Notes under the pieces: model-generated
What the model saw: the letters and a program-made list of their open reading frames with translations, nothing else
Database searches by the model: none
What the model was told of the DNA's origin: nothing
Assembly: GCA_039602395.1 (NCBI GenBank)
Contig: JBCNJP010000018.1
Span: 2,356,001 to 2,420,000, forward strand
Direction: 5' to 3'
Length of the DNA stretch: 64,000 nt
From: Deinandra increscens subsp. villosa
Taxonomy: Eukaryota; Streptophyta; Magnoliopsida; Asterales; Asteraceae
Translations under genes and position numbers: made by a program
Shown here: in pieces, positions 1 through 10,033 of the stretch
Layout of the letters: every line of letters starts with the position of its first letter
How positions within the stretch are numbered: the stretch's first letter is position 1

Positions 1-10
1 CGATCGATTG

Positions 11-852
11 TCATATGGTTGGCAAGATTTGTGGGCAAGGTGGGTCGGATAATGAGCCAAAATGGGTGATTTTGAAAGGGTGAAACGGGTTGACACAAAA
101 CATTTTTGTTTCATGTTTTATACTCAAATATGATCACAAAGTTATAATATTTTCATAATAGTCTTGTTTGAATAAAATGATTTAGGAGTATTTATAATGT
201 ATTAGAAATACACTTAGAGAGATCCAAAATTCCCACCTCTTGTCTTTTGTGATCAGGAGGCCAAGGGTTAAAGTTACTAAAACAATCTCCTGGCTCCTGC
301 AAATACAAAAGGAAGCTTTGGGCCAAAGACTAACATTATTGACCCTCACAAAGCCAAGATCAGGAGGACCAGAATGTTGTTTTATAGTATGATTAGTATG
401 AAGGCAAGACAAATATGAAGAAGAAATCATTTGCATAAAAGTAGATTCATGCATCTAATAGTTGGCATTTTGTACCACTTGGAACTAATATCAAGGGAAT
501 GGGTAACTTTACTCTTTCATATGGTTGACAACATGTGCGGGTGGGTCGGATAATGAGCCAAAATGGGTGATCTTGAAAGGGTCTAACGGGTTGACCCAGA
601 ACACTTTTGCTTCATAGTTTAGACCTTTTAAGAATTATTAGTGTATCCAAATGACTCAAATATGATTGCAAAATTATATTATTTTGATAGTAATCTTGTT
701 TTAATAAAAAGATTTAGGAGTATTTATGTATTAAAAATAGACTTTGACGAGCCAAAATTTTGACATCTAGTCTTTGTGATCAGGAGGCCAAAGGTTCAAG
801 TTACTGCAACAACCTCTTTCAAACACAAAATGAAGCTTTGGTCCAAAGACTA
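11..852. repeat. Direct duplication of a ~330-bp segment
   Basis: Two diverged copies of one segment lie at about 11-332 and 517-852, offset by about 506 bp. Shared landmarks are TCATATGGTTG, GGGTCGGATAATGAGCC, GATTTAGGAGTATTTAT, GATCAGGAGGCCAA and GCCAAAGACTA in the same order. The second copy has small deletions. A weaker echo (ATGGGTTGGGATCAATCGACC) follows near 1010. No coding potential is seen; the longest reading frame here (182-454, minus) is low-complexity and matches nothing I recognise. Confidence 0.75.
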
Positions 853-1806
853 CTTTTCTATAACAACCATACATGCTGCATAATGATATGTCAAAAGATA
901 AATCACATGTGAGAAGCTAGCTGGTAGCAAAACACAAACCACCAAGAAATCCGTAAGAAAGAGTTCTTGATTATATTATTAGAGGTATTAAAAAAGACAG
1001 CGAGCGGGTAATGGGTTGGGATCAATCGACCCAAAATGCTATTAAGTCCGAAAAGTTTAATTTTTTTTTATTGATATTGCGTGAAACATGATTACAAATA
1101 TTAAATTATTTTAGTAGAATTCTATTATATTTTTTAAGAATAAAATGATTAATTAGAAGGTTTTATACATAAGAAAATACACCTTGGGCTGACTTTCTAC
1201 CCATCTGACCCATTTTCTTTTAAGCAATTATCTCTGTTGTTTTATAAGAGAAGAAACATAGGTAAATGGGTCGAAATTGCCACGTCGAGACTATAATACA
1301 TCTTTCTTTGCGCATTATCATCTCGTCCTACATTAAGATTGAAGAAGTGATAAGCTGTTTACTACTTTTTTGTTCAATACTTATTGCTCTTTCTTCTAAT
1401 CTGCATTTTGAACAATGCACTTGATAAGTTTGCGCCTGAAAGAATTTAAACCTGACACGATTACTTGTTATCTTTTGCCACTATTATGCCTTTTAAGCAA
1501 TCAGAGACTTCCACCACCCCATCCACCAGAGCACAAGTTGTTTGTTTGATCTATCAGTCCAACTCTAGGCACTATCATGGAGCCCAAATCCCAATGGTCC
1601 TGTTCCGTTCTGGCTGGCTGCTAAATGGGAATCCTACATGTCATAAATAGTCATTTTAGAATCTCCTCCAATACCTTCTCTACCAATTATTATCTATCTC
1701 CCACATGGGACTCCTATCTTTCTAGTGTCTACATAGTTTGATCTTCCCATCTTTCGCGCCAAACTTCACCCAAACTAGAATAATCAAAGATACGCAGTTT
1801 GCGCAG
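853..1806. other. AT-rich upstream region, no gene seen
   Basis: This is non-coding sequence upstream of the TIGR01589-type gene. A TATA-like CATAAATAG lies near 1642-1650, about 160 bp before the chosen ATG, and could be its promoter. A 61-codon frame at 1465-1650 has no recognisable content and is treated as chance. Confidence 0.4.
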
Positions 1807-2768
1807 ATGGTTGACACCTCGGCTTCCTACATACACATGGTACTATTATGATAAGTTTGCAGTTTCCCTTAGTTGATCACAGCTTATTAGTTATTACTGT
1901 TAATTAACAATAGGTGAGTTGATATATGCAGGTCCAACATCTTATAGAAAAGTGTTTGATCTTTCACATGACCAAAGATGAATGCATGGAAGCCCTTTCT
2001 AAGCATGCAAACATCAAAGCAGTCATCACCTCCACTGGTTAGTCGAAATCTTAATCATGCCCACATCATGCATGCACTAATTTTTAATGGATATACATAA
2101 CTAGGAACGAAAATAAACTTAATATATATCAACCCCTATTTATACTAATTCTATAACTTGAAAAACAAGAAACCTAATTCTATACAAACTAGGAAACTAA
2201 ATAAAATAATCAAAGAATCAATATCCTAACCAAATAAACTAATTAAATAATTAAATCTAGTTTTAGTCTAATCCTAGCCCAATTAAATAATTAATATAAT
2301 TTACGAATCTATCCCTAACTATGGACCAATTACAAGATCAGTCCAACAATTTTAACAGTAATACGCATTTTAAAGTTAAATACAAAACATAACAACTAAC
2401 TTTAAGTTGAGAACTGCGAGAACAATATAAAATCCTGATTCATAAGGTGGTTTGCCCACTCCTGTTCTAACTCCGCAGTTCTATCTGTCAAGCACTGTTT
2501 ACAAGTTCATTATGCGATTCTCTACTTCAAATTAAATGACACCCCTCTCTATATGTTTGTATTAAACTTAACACTAGTCTATTGTCATTATGCAGTGTGG
2601 AACGAGTTAGAGAAGGAGAACCGTGAGTTTTTCGAGTCCTACTTGCAGTCTCAGTTTCAGCCGTTAAGCGGGCCAGACTGGAAGTCTGCAAAAGAGACGA
2701 GTCAGCCGATACCGAAGATAATATCTGACCATCAAGCAGATGGTTCAGACAACGATATTGACAAGTAA
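1807..2768 (+). CDS. Plant-specific small protein, TIGR01589 (A_thal_3526) domain
   Basis: Three exons are read as 1807-1839, 1932-2037 and 2596-2768, giving 103 codons. The introns are GT-AG. The second intron is phase 1, so the split codon G|TG encodes the Val of the VWNELEKEN stretch. The protein starts MVDTSASYIHM and runs into VQHLIEKCLIFHMTKDECME, SKHANIKAVITST and VWNELEKENREFFESY, the hallmark of the uncharacterised plant domain TIGR01589/PF09713, at about residues 11-66. The tail is acidic and polar, ending DGSDNDIDK. The length of about 100 residues is normal for short members. The ATG at 1807 is chosen because it gives the SASYIHMVQHL start I associate with the family; an extra upstream exon cannot be excluded. 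Molecular function is unknown. The splice sites are consistent with an intact gene. Confidence 0.85.
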
Positions 2769-3330
2769 CAACCATTAAATAAATATATAGTATTTAGTAT
2801 AACTCGCTAGCTGCTGCATACATATATATATCCCTCTAGTTAAGTAGTAGTTTGGCGACTCAACACGCTATGGGCACCATACTTGAATTATGAATTATAA
2901 ATCTGTAATAATTAGTAAATAACTAGCTAGTTGTAAAATGTAAACTTTTGATCTGCCAGTGGCACCTGGAATCTTAGTGAAGCAACTTACAACTATGATT
3001 GTAACCCCTTAACCGAAGAAATCCTAGAAATCATCGTTAATATCAACCACTATTTTATAAAAAAAATCGCCAATGCCCTTTTGTTTATCGGTGCAACTGT
3101 GCAAGTAAGCGATTAGTTACAAACATTTTTTTCAAATCCACTTAAATATGCAATAACAAAGGAAATAGAGAATTCAATTAATGATGACTTTAATTCAGAA
3201 TGAAACTTACCTTGAAAAGAAGATTTACGATCGGAAGGAATAAAAAGAATTCCGACACATGAAAAGGAATGTATCGTAATTAACTAAAATGTAATTTTAA
3301 AATATTAAGATTTAGATTCCTAACAACAAC
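2769..3330. other. Intergenic, nothing recognised
   Basis: AT-rich 3' flank of the TIGR01589-type gene followed by spacer to the tRNA gene. I see no coding frame, no repeat pair and no transposon ends. Confidence 0.4.
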
Positions 3331-3412
3331 GACGCTTTGGCCGAGTGGTTAAGGCGTGTGCCTGCTAAGTACATGGGGTTTCCCCGCGAGAGTTCGAATC
3401 TCTCAGGCGTCG
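3331..3412 (+). tRNA. trnS-GCU: tRNA-Ser (anticodon GCT)
   Basis: A complete class II tRNA. The acceptor arm GACGCTT pairs with AGGCGTC (3405-3411), with discriminator G at 3412. The A box region is TGGCCGAGTGGTTAAGG, the anticodon loop CTGCTAA carries GCT, and a long variable arm (ACATGGGGTTTCCCCGCGA region) is typical of serine tRNAs. The B box is GTTCGAATC. There is no intron. A T-run (TTTAATTTTTTG) just downstream can serve as the RNA polymerase III terminator. It reads AGC/AGT serine codons. The sequence looks like a plant nuclear gene rather than an organellar one. Confidence 0.95.
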
Positions 3413-4028
3413 TTTAATTTTTTGATTATTATATGAACTTAAACATGATCCACAGATATTTTTGAACTTCTTCCCCATAAAAGTACTCATCCTAGCTATA
3501 TAAAAGACATAACTTCATATCAGTTTACCATTCCAACATTTCTAACTTTCTAAGTAGTTGGATTCATTAGAAACCACTTATATTTTTAAGTCTCTTTTAA
3601 TCACACCTATATTTTTAAGGTTTTTTTTTTCTTTTTTTTTTGAATGGCAATAATCATAAACGAAAAAACTAGCAAGGCGCTAATAGGTATGAATCACCCT
3701 AATTGATGATTAGAACATGCTAAAAGGCATTACTTTCAAGTATGTGATCAAATAGTCACAATTTGAATTCTCAAAGGATTTTGTCAATTCTGCCCTAAAG
3801 GGATTTTAGTATAACTTGCTGCTTACATACCTGAATTATGAATCTGTAATATTGGTACATATTATATATATGTAGACATTAACATTAACATGAACAATGG
3901 TTTTTGTATGCAAATTACTTCATGTGTTTTTGTTCCAATATTAACTCATATATATAATCATTTCCAAAACATGCATATTCAAGCAAGAATCACAAACATA
4001 AATCAACTCAAATACATAAAGAGAGCCT
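3413..4028. other. Intergenic, nothing recognised
   Basis: AT-rich spacer with a T-run at about 3620-3640 between the tRNA and the dirigent gene. The minus-strand dirigent 3' UTR and polyadenylation signals probably fall in about 3850-4028, but no single signal stands out. Confidence 0.35.
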
Positions 4029-5096
4029 TTATGGTGTAGTAAGGTAGACATTAACATGAACAATGGTTTCAACACCATCAGTAATGTGTTCATCCACCTG
4101 AGGTAGACTTTCAATGGTGGCATACCCTTTGGCCTCTTCGTACTTTCCGGTCCCACCGATTACTGCTATATGAGACACTTCCGAAGCTGTCCGGTGGACC
4201 CCGAAGAAGCTAATCGTGTCATCTACCTCGTGGTCACCACCATGGAATAATGTTGTTAGTGCAAATGTGTGGCTGCTCCCATCTAATGAACTTGAGAGGT
4301 AAAACCCCTGTCCTTTGCCGATCACCCCTGTGCCGAGCTCATGTCCTTCGGTCAACTCATTGTCGATGACGGTGATTGACCCGAACATGAGCTGTTGTAG
4401 GGTTATGCCGGCCGGGAGTTGGCCCGCAGTGACAAACGGCAAGTTCTTTCCTCCGTTGACAACATTGTTGTTCCCGGTGTTTTGGAAGACGGTGTTGGAA
4501 TTTGGGTTATTCGGGCTATTACCGTTAAACCCGGCTAAGAATGGGAGGTTGTTGTTATTGACTATACCGTTGATGTTGTTAAGTGGGATTCCACCGGTGA
4601 CCGGAAAAACTTGGCCGTTAGGTCTAGAAAACGGAACTACATTTGCATCGGAGGTGGCGACAATTCCGGTGACCACTCTGCTTGTAGCATGAGACCCTCC
4701 TAGAACATCATGCATAAAGAAGCTTAAAGTTGGATGTTCTGCACCGACTGCAACACTAGTAGTCGCAGTCCCGACTGCAGAACTCACCCCTGGTGTCACA
4801 TTAGTAGCCTTAGGGGTAACAGGCATGGGACTTGTTGCCGCAGGCAACAAGTCGGGACTGATAACTGGTGCAGGCGCATTAGTGGTTGGGATGTTGTCGA
4901 TTGGTGGGACAGGGGTGGGGTCATCTTGAGGTGCAACACTTGGGGATCCAGCCTCGTTTATCGGACCAAAGGGGCCGGTTTCACTAGTCGGAGACAGGGT
5001 TGTGTCTACGAGGATGCGGGTTCCGGTAGCACATCTAAGAAAGATGGCTAGCAAAAAGATGCAAAGTGTAGAGGTGTATAGGTTATGATTAGCCAT
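4029..5096 (-). CDS. Dirigent protein, ESB1-like, with Pro-rich N-terminal extension
   Basis: Single-exon gene of 355 codons starting MANHNLY. Residues 1-25 form a signal peptide (hydrophobic LCIFLLAIFLRC, likely cleavage near CATG-TRIL). Residues 30-120 are rich in Pro, Thr, Ser and Ala. The dirigent domain follows from about residue 121 (HPTLSFFMHDVLGG) to the end, with LMFGSITVIDNELTEG at about 236-251, GKGQGFYLSSSLDG at about 260-273 and IAVIGGTGKYEEAKGYATIE at about 310-329. An Asn-rich insertion at about residues 173-218 interrupts the domain. This layout matches the ESB1/DIR10 subgroup, whose founding member acts in the apoplast in Casparian-strip lignin deposition; that role is inferred here from the family. 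TATA-like sequence lies near 5130 on the minus strand. No frameshift or stop is seen, so the gene looks functional. Confidence 0.9.
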   Translation of the reverse strand: MANHNLYTSTLCIFLLAIFLRCATGTRILVDTTLSPTSETGPFGPINEAGSPSVAPQDDPTPVPPIDNIPTTNAPAPVISPDLLPAATSPMPVTPKATNVTPGVSSAVGTATTSVAVGAEHPTLSFFMHDVLGGSHATSRVVTGIVATSDANVVPFSRPNGQVFPVTGGIPLNNINGIVNNNNLPFLAGFNGNSPNNPNSNTVFQNTGNNNVVNGGKNLPFVTAGQLPAGITLQQLMFGSITVIDNELTEGHELGTGVIGKGQGFYLSSSLDGSSHTFALTTLFHGGDHEVDDTISFFGVHRTASEVSHIAVIGGTGKYEEAKGYATIESLPQVDEHITDGVETIVHVNVYLTTP

Positions 5097-5541
5097 TTCG
5101 ATGTTGAATGATTGTGATCGATATAGGAGTATATATGTATATATGTGTTTGATGAGATATGGCCAATGTGTGTATTGTATGTATATACACGTGATGAGAA
5201 GTGGAACCGATGAGATGAATATGGGAGTTGTTGTCTTTAGTGGTTTGGTTTATAAGCGTATTTGGTCACTTCTATAACCGAAAGGCAAAAATTTATACTT
5301 TCTAATTTTTAAAGGAAAGAGAAAGTAGTTTGAATCGTTTATTAGTTGCTTGTTTCTATGTTGAACCGTTAAAATGATTGAGTCGTCCATATATTAACGC
5401 AACTATCATATGGTCATAAGTACATTTGAATAAAATTTATCTGCTTATTGTTATGATACAACTCTAAAAATAGAGGAATTACGATTATTTTGCATCAAAG
5501 AAACGCGATAAAGGATACACTACAACTAGAAACACGGCTAC
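5097..5541. promoter_or_regulatory. Short spacer: dirigent promoter and hydrolase 3' flank
   Basis: Only 445 bp separate the dirigent start codon (5096) from the hydrolase stop (5542), both genes being on the minus strand. TATATATGTATATATGTG (about 5129-5146) supplies a minus-strand TATA box about 40 bp upstream of the dirigent ATG. The dirigent promoter must therefore lie in this spacer or within the 3' end of the hydrolase gene. Confidence 0.45.
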
Positions 5542-7106
5542 TTACGATTCGTTTTTATCGACACTATGAAGCTCGTCATCTTTCGACTTCTGCTCCCTCT
5601 CCAATCTCGAGTTTCCCCGAGCAATTCTCTCATTAATCCAACTAATAATATCAGCAAAAACAACATCAGTGTTTTCAGTAAACTCCCCGTAAGTGAGTGC
5701 GTGCCACATTCCTGGGTACAACTTGAATGTCTTGTCGGTACTCGAAGCAGTATCGTACAGGAGTTTACTGATCAAAGGATCGGTCACCTTGTCGTCTTCT
5801 CCGTGCACAATCAAGAACGGAAACGTTACATCTTTTAGTTTCTTTTCAAGGTCTACAGTAACGGTAAACAACTCCATAGCAGTTTGTAGGCGAAGGCGAC
5901 CTTTGTAGCATAATGGATTATCACGAACCTATAACAAAAAAAGTCAATATGTGTATAAAATAACAAGAATTAACTTAAACAAAAATGTTAGATCAATATG
6001 AATTGTTTAATTACTTCCTGTCTGATTTTGGGATCTCTAAAGGCGGTCTCAACGATATCGTCTCCAGGGACGATTCTCCAAGTTGGTATGATTCTTCTAA
6101 GTTGTGCTAGAACATTAAACATCATGTTTGATGGTCTCAAATTGTCTGCAATCTAGAAGGTTAAGAATAAAAATGTTAGTCATATATAGAAGTAGATTAG
6201 TCAATTAATGGAACTAGATTTTGCAAACATGCGTTTATCATGGGATAATACGAGCACATAAAACAGTTGTATGCTATAACACTACGTAAAAAAACGGAAA
6301 TAAAAAAATTCGTGACGACCCAAACGCTTACAAAATAGTTGCATTGACATAACGCTAAGTAAAGAAAACGTAAATTAAAATAAAAAAAAACTACGTAACG
6401 ACCCAAACGCTTAAAATATACGATGTAAAAGCTATGTTACACGGATATACATGTTAGACCATTAAATTATATGTTAAATTTGTTGTACGAAAACAAAATT
6501 CCAAAAAAAAAAGAAGAATTAAATTCATACCATGTGGCGAAGAGGGTATTATTCCTAATCAACTTATATTTGTTTTATAGGATGATATTAAATTAAAAAG
6601 AAAGTTAATTGTTAAAATAGTGAAAGATAGTTAAATAATAAAAGAAATCATGATTTTTTTTTTTAAATAAATAGACATGACCTTGTCATTTTAATATTTT
6701 ATCATGCTTACTCAACTTATATATTCATTATTATGTTTAAATTTATATATTCATTAATAAACAAAAATACACGTTATTTTAAAAAATAGCAGTAGAGGTG
6801 GGATAAAAACTAATTTTAAAACTGATGCATCCCTAGTCGATAGAAAACCGGTTTATTAGATGAAACTAGGGTCTAGGGGTGTTCATAAACCCGGAAAACC
6901 GGACCAACCCGTTTAATCCGGACAAATAATACGGGTTGGGTTCGAATTTTTATAAATGGTCCGGGTTGCGGATCAAAAATTTAAAACCCGGATCTAACGG
7001 TCCGGGTCACGGGTTGGCATTTTAAAACACGGGTTCAACCCGGACCGGCCCATTAATATTTAATTTAACTATTTGTAAATATATATATATATATATATGT
7101 ATAGAG

Positions 7107-7143
<37 letters not shown>

Positions 7144-9710
7144 ACATAATACATATTATATTAATCTTTAGTTTAATTAACTATTTATACATCAAACGAA
7201 AAATTTAGTTAAATGAATGAATGATAACTTTGATTATCGTATACATATTAAAAACTTATTAGAAATTTTGAATGAATACATATTTGCATATTAGCTTATA
7301 CTGGATAACAAAGTATCGGTTTTTCCATCAAAAAAAATTTAGTTGAATGTATACATATTAGAAACTTAGAGTGGTTAATTTTGTTCTATATTCAATGAAT
7401 GAATGGTAACTTTTTTTCTATTTTTTAGTGAATGAATGATAACCCGTTCAACCCGTAACCCAACCCGGTTAATCTGGTTTGTTCTGATCCACTAAACCCG
7501 ACCCAACCTGTTCGGTTTGGGTTAAAAAATTTTGAACCCGTATCTTTCAGGTTGGGTTGAAAATATCCTTAAACCCGAACCAACCGGACCGTGAACACCC
7601 CTAGATGAAACTGATCTCAATCTAAATAAGTCAATAACATTTTCTTTTACTTTATATTTAATATATATATTTGAACCACAATCTTAGTTATTTTCTAATT
7701 TATTTTCTTATTAGATTATGAGTCATAAAGTTCCTTCTTAAGGAGCTTTATGATAGCCACATCATCAACGGCTCTTTACTTTATCGAAATACGTAGTTAT
7801 AACATCCCTTATAAAATCTCTCTCATCATTATTTTCTTCTTCTTAAAAAAATCTTTTAATTCTATCAACCAATGCAAATTCAGAAAAAAGGTGGGGAAGA
7901 TGTGATAAAATTAACGCTTGTGAGGGGTTTTGGACACACACAACCCTCGTAGCGCCCTGGGTGCAGTGTGCTCGGGCGCCATCATGGTTGTAAAACTCGT
8001 CCGAAGAGACCGAGTACTCGACGAGTACTCCTTGAGTACTTCCCGCCTACGCCTACAAGTCCTCGAGTACTCCCCTATATTCCCCCAGTACTCCCCCGAC
8101 TAGGGCGAGTACTCACAAATCCCAATCGATCGAGTTGGGAGGAGCCCCTAGCGACTTTTGCAACTATGGGCGCCATAGGCGCTATGTTGCCATTTTGACG
8201 CCCATTACTTTCGGCTTTAGTAGGTGGTAAGTTAGCTTAGTTTACGGGGTGTACTCACCTTACACATGGGTGCAACCAAGACTCCACCATCCCAGAAGTC
8301 TGGTTTCTTCAAATATAACCTCAGAACCATTGCTCCTCCCATGGATTCTCCCAGCAATATCCTCAATTTATTTTTGTTCTCATTTTTTTCTGAGAAAGAA
8401 AAAATTACAAACCAAATTGGAGAGATAGATATATAGGTTATTGTAGAAGCACTTACAAAACTGGTCCTGATCAAGACTTTGAACGGTTGAACCGGGACCG
8501 GTTTTTTTTTTTTTTTTTTTAAACTATAAAAATATTATTTTCCGATTAATAATCAAATTCTTGCTACATATTTTGTTAACATTATAAATCGACCTCAGTT
8601 GTTTTAAGTTAGTTATTTTGTTAACATTACAAATCGACCTCAATTTTTTTAAGTTAGTTACTTGGATAGATTTTTTTCGATTTTTTAATCTTTTAATTTA
8701 TGACATTGATTGAGTCCATAACCACTGCGGTTATCAAATAATCGTTAAAATAGACAAATTAGATTTTAATAATTTAAACTATGGATCATTATTGGATTAT
8801 AATCCATACTAACAATTTAACAAGTGATAATCTCAACTTTCACTTTCCTTAATAACAAAAAAAGTAACTTTGTTTGTTTATGATTCTCACGTCAGACTCG
8901 CATCAATGTCAGGTCATCGTAAACAAACAAAGTTATCTTTTTTATTAGAGAGAATTGTTGATGACCAAAAAAAATAAAAGTTATGATTGTCACGGGTCAA
9001 ATTGTTAGTACGGTTTATTATCTATGTAATTTGGATTATTAGAATCCAATTTGTCTCGTATATAAATTAAAATCTAATAACATAATTTTTTAAATATAAA
9101 ATAACTAAAAGAAAAACTTACCACAAACGCTTGTGAAAAATTGAGAACAGTCATCAACAAGATCATCAAAATGAGAGATGAGACCCTTAATTCCATGAGA
9201 TTTACCATGGCCTTGATTATCTATTCCATAAACTCCAAATCCCACATTTACAAGCCTCATTGCAGCTCCTGTTTATTCAGATTTTAGCTATTTCACAATA
9301 TACTTTCAATATAAAGTATTTTTAATTCAATTTTAAAATCAAGCTCGCCTTTCATGGAGATACTACACTCCATAGCATATCCATGATTAAGAAAGACCAA
9401 AGCTTTCGGTTCACAATCAGTCGGAATCCATCGACATGTGAAAAGCTTATTTCCCTTTGAATTCGTAATGTATTCCTGAAAAATTCGGCAGAATTCTGAT
9501 GAATTCATAAAGAAACGAAAAAAACAGAGCAACATGATGAAAGATTGATATTTTTTTCAGAAAAAAAAAAGTAGATTGATTTTTACCTCTTCGTATTTGA
9601 CATTTGAAGATTCGCCCGCCTAAAGATTGTGGCAAAAAAAAAAAAATTTGATCAACTAAGGATAATATGAAATTGAAGAAACAGAGGATGGAGGAACAGA
9701 GACATACCAT
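5542..9710 (-). CDS. Alpha/beta hydrolase, caffeoylshikimate esterase / monoacylglycerol lipase family
   Basis: Seven exons were assembled by eye on the minus strand: 9710-9708, 9619-9587, 9475-9349, 9268-9122, 8389-8259, 6152-6015 and 5928-5542. They join in frame to 966 nt, or 321 codons, the usual family length. The start is MAGESSNVKYEEEY. Motifs seen are the oxyanion-loop HGYAM (residues 43-47), the nucleophile elbow LLGESMGGA with Ser119, HGEDDKVTD with Asp239, and MWHALTYGE with His269, so the catalytic triad is complete. Family members cleave caffeoyl shikimate (lignin pathway) or monoacylglycerols; sequence alone does not settle the substrate, and it could equally be a MAGL-type lipase. 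Exon 1 codes only the initiator Met. Intron 3 starts GC rather than GT. Introns 4 and 5 hold transposons. A LINE lies about 220 bp upstream of the ATG. Confidence 0.88.
6872..7605. mobile_element. hAT-like non-autonomous element in intron 5
   Basis: Terminal inverted repeats TCTAGGGGTGTTCA (6872-6885) and TGAACACCCCTAGA (7592-7605) enclose about 730 bp. Subterminal regions are full of AACCCG/CGGGTT words, and the middle is AT-rich with two TA runs (about 7080-7140). The direct repeat TAGATGAAACT flanks both sides (6857-6867 and 7602-7612) but is offset 4 bp from the left end, so the exact duplication is unclear. The ends resemble those of the larger element at 23500-25191. There is no transposase, so it is a passenger in the hydrolase intron. 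Confidence 0.65.
7983..8168. mobile_element. 186-bp hAT MITE with GAGTACTC array (intron 5)
   Basis: Imperfect inverted ends CATGGTTGTAAAACTCG (left) and CGACTTTTGCAACTATG (right) are flanked by a perfect 8-bp duplication GGCGCCAT (7975-7982 and 8169-8176). This is the hAT signature. The interior holds repeated palindromic GAGTACTC words (about 8010-8115), GC-rich against the AT-rich intron. It has no coding capacity. Confidence 0.8.
8567..8660. repeat. Short tandem duplication in intron 4
   Basis: TATTTTGTTAACATT followed by AAATCGACCTCA and TTTTAAGTTAGTTA occurs twice in a row, a unit of a little over 40 bp with minor changes. It lies between the foldback element and a T-run near 8503-8520. 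No function is suggested. Confidence 0.7.
8753..9055. mobile_element. Foldback MITE in intron 4
   Basis: The two ends are reverse complements over roughly 90 bp: GACAAATTAGATTTTAATAA at the left against the complement of AATCCAATTTGTC at the right, and CATACTAACAATTT against AAATTGTTAGTACGG. An inner hairpin pairs GTAACTTTGTTTGTTTA with TAAACAAACAAAGTTA. The whole piece could fold into one long stem in the pre-mRNA. There is no coding content and no certain target duplication. Confidence 0.6.
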
Positions 9711-10033
9711 GAAACAGAGTGTGTTTTAGTGTGTCTATTGAAACATAAGTTTGTTTTGATAGATCCAGAGATAGTGGAAGAGAGAGAAAGAGAGGGATTT
9801 TAGAATTTGAGAAGATGAAGTGTTTAGAGAACAGGGGAGGTTGATCCCTGCTTTCTAGGATTGGGTTGATTGACCGTTGACAATTTCTTAATTTGGTGTG
9901 TGTTTTTGTGTGTGTGGGGATAATGAAATTACTTTTTTTTTGAACAGTGACATCCATTAAAAACACCTAGACCAGCAAGAAGCCGGCCAGGCCAAACAAC
10001 AACACAACGAAAAGGAAAAACAAAAGGAGGGGA

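Noticed and set aside
1465..1650. 61-codon frame upstream of the TIGR01589-type gene
   Set aside because: No similarity to the domain, no splice connection, and it overlaps the likely promoter.
4315..5051. Plus-strand frames opposite the dirigent gene
   Set aside because: Shadows of a well-supported minus-strand gene; no domain of their own.
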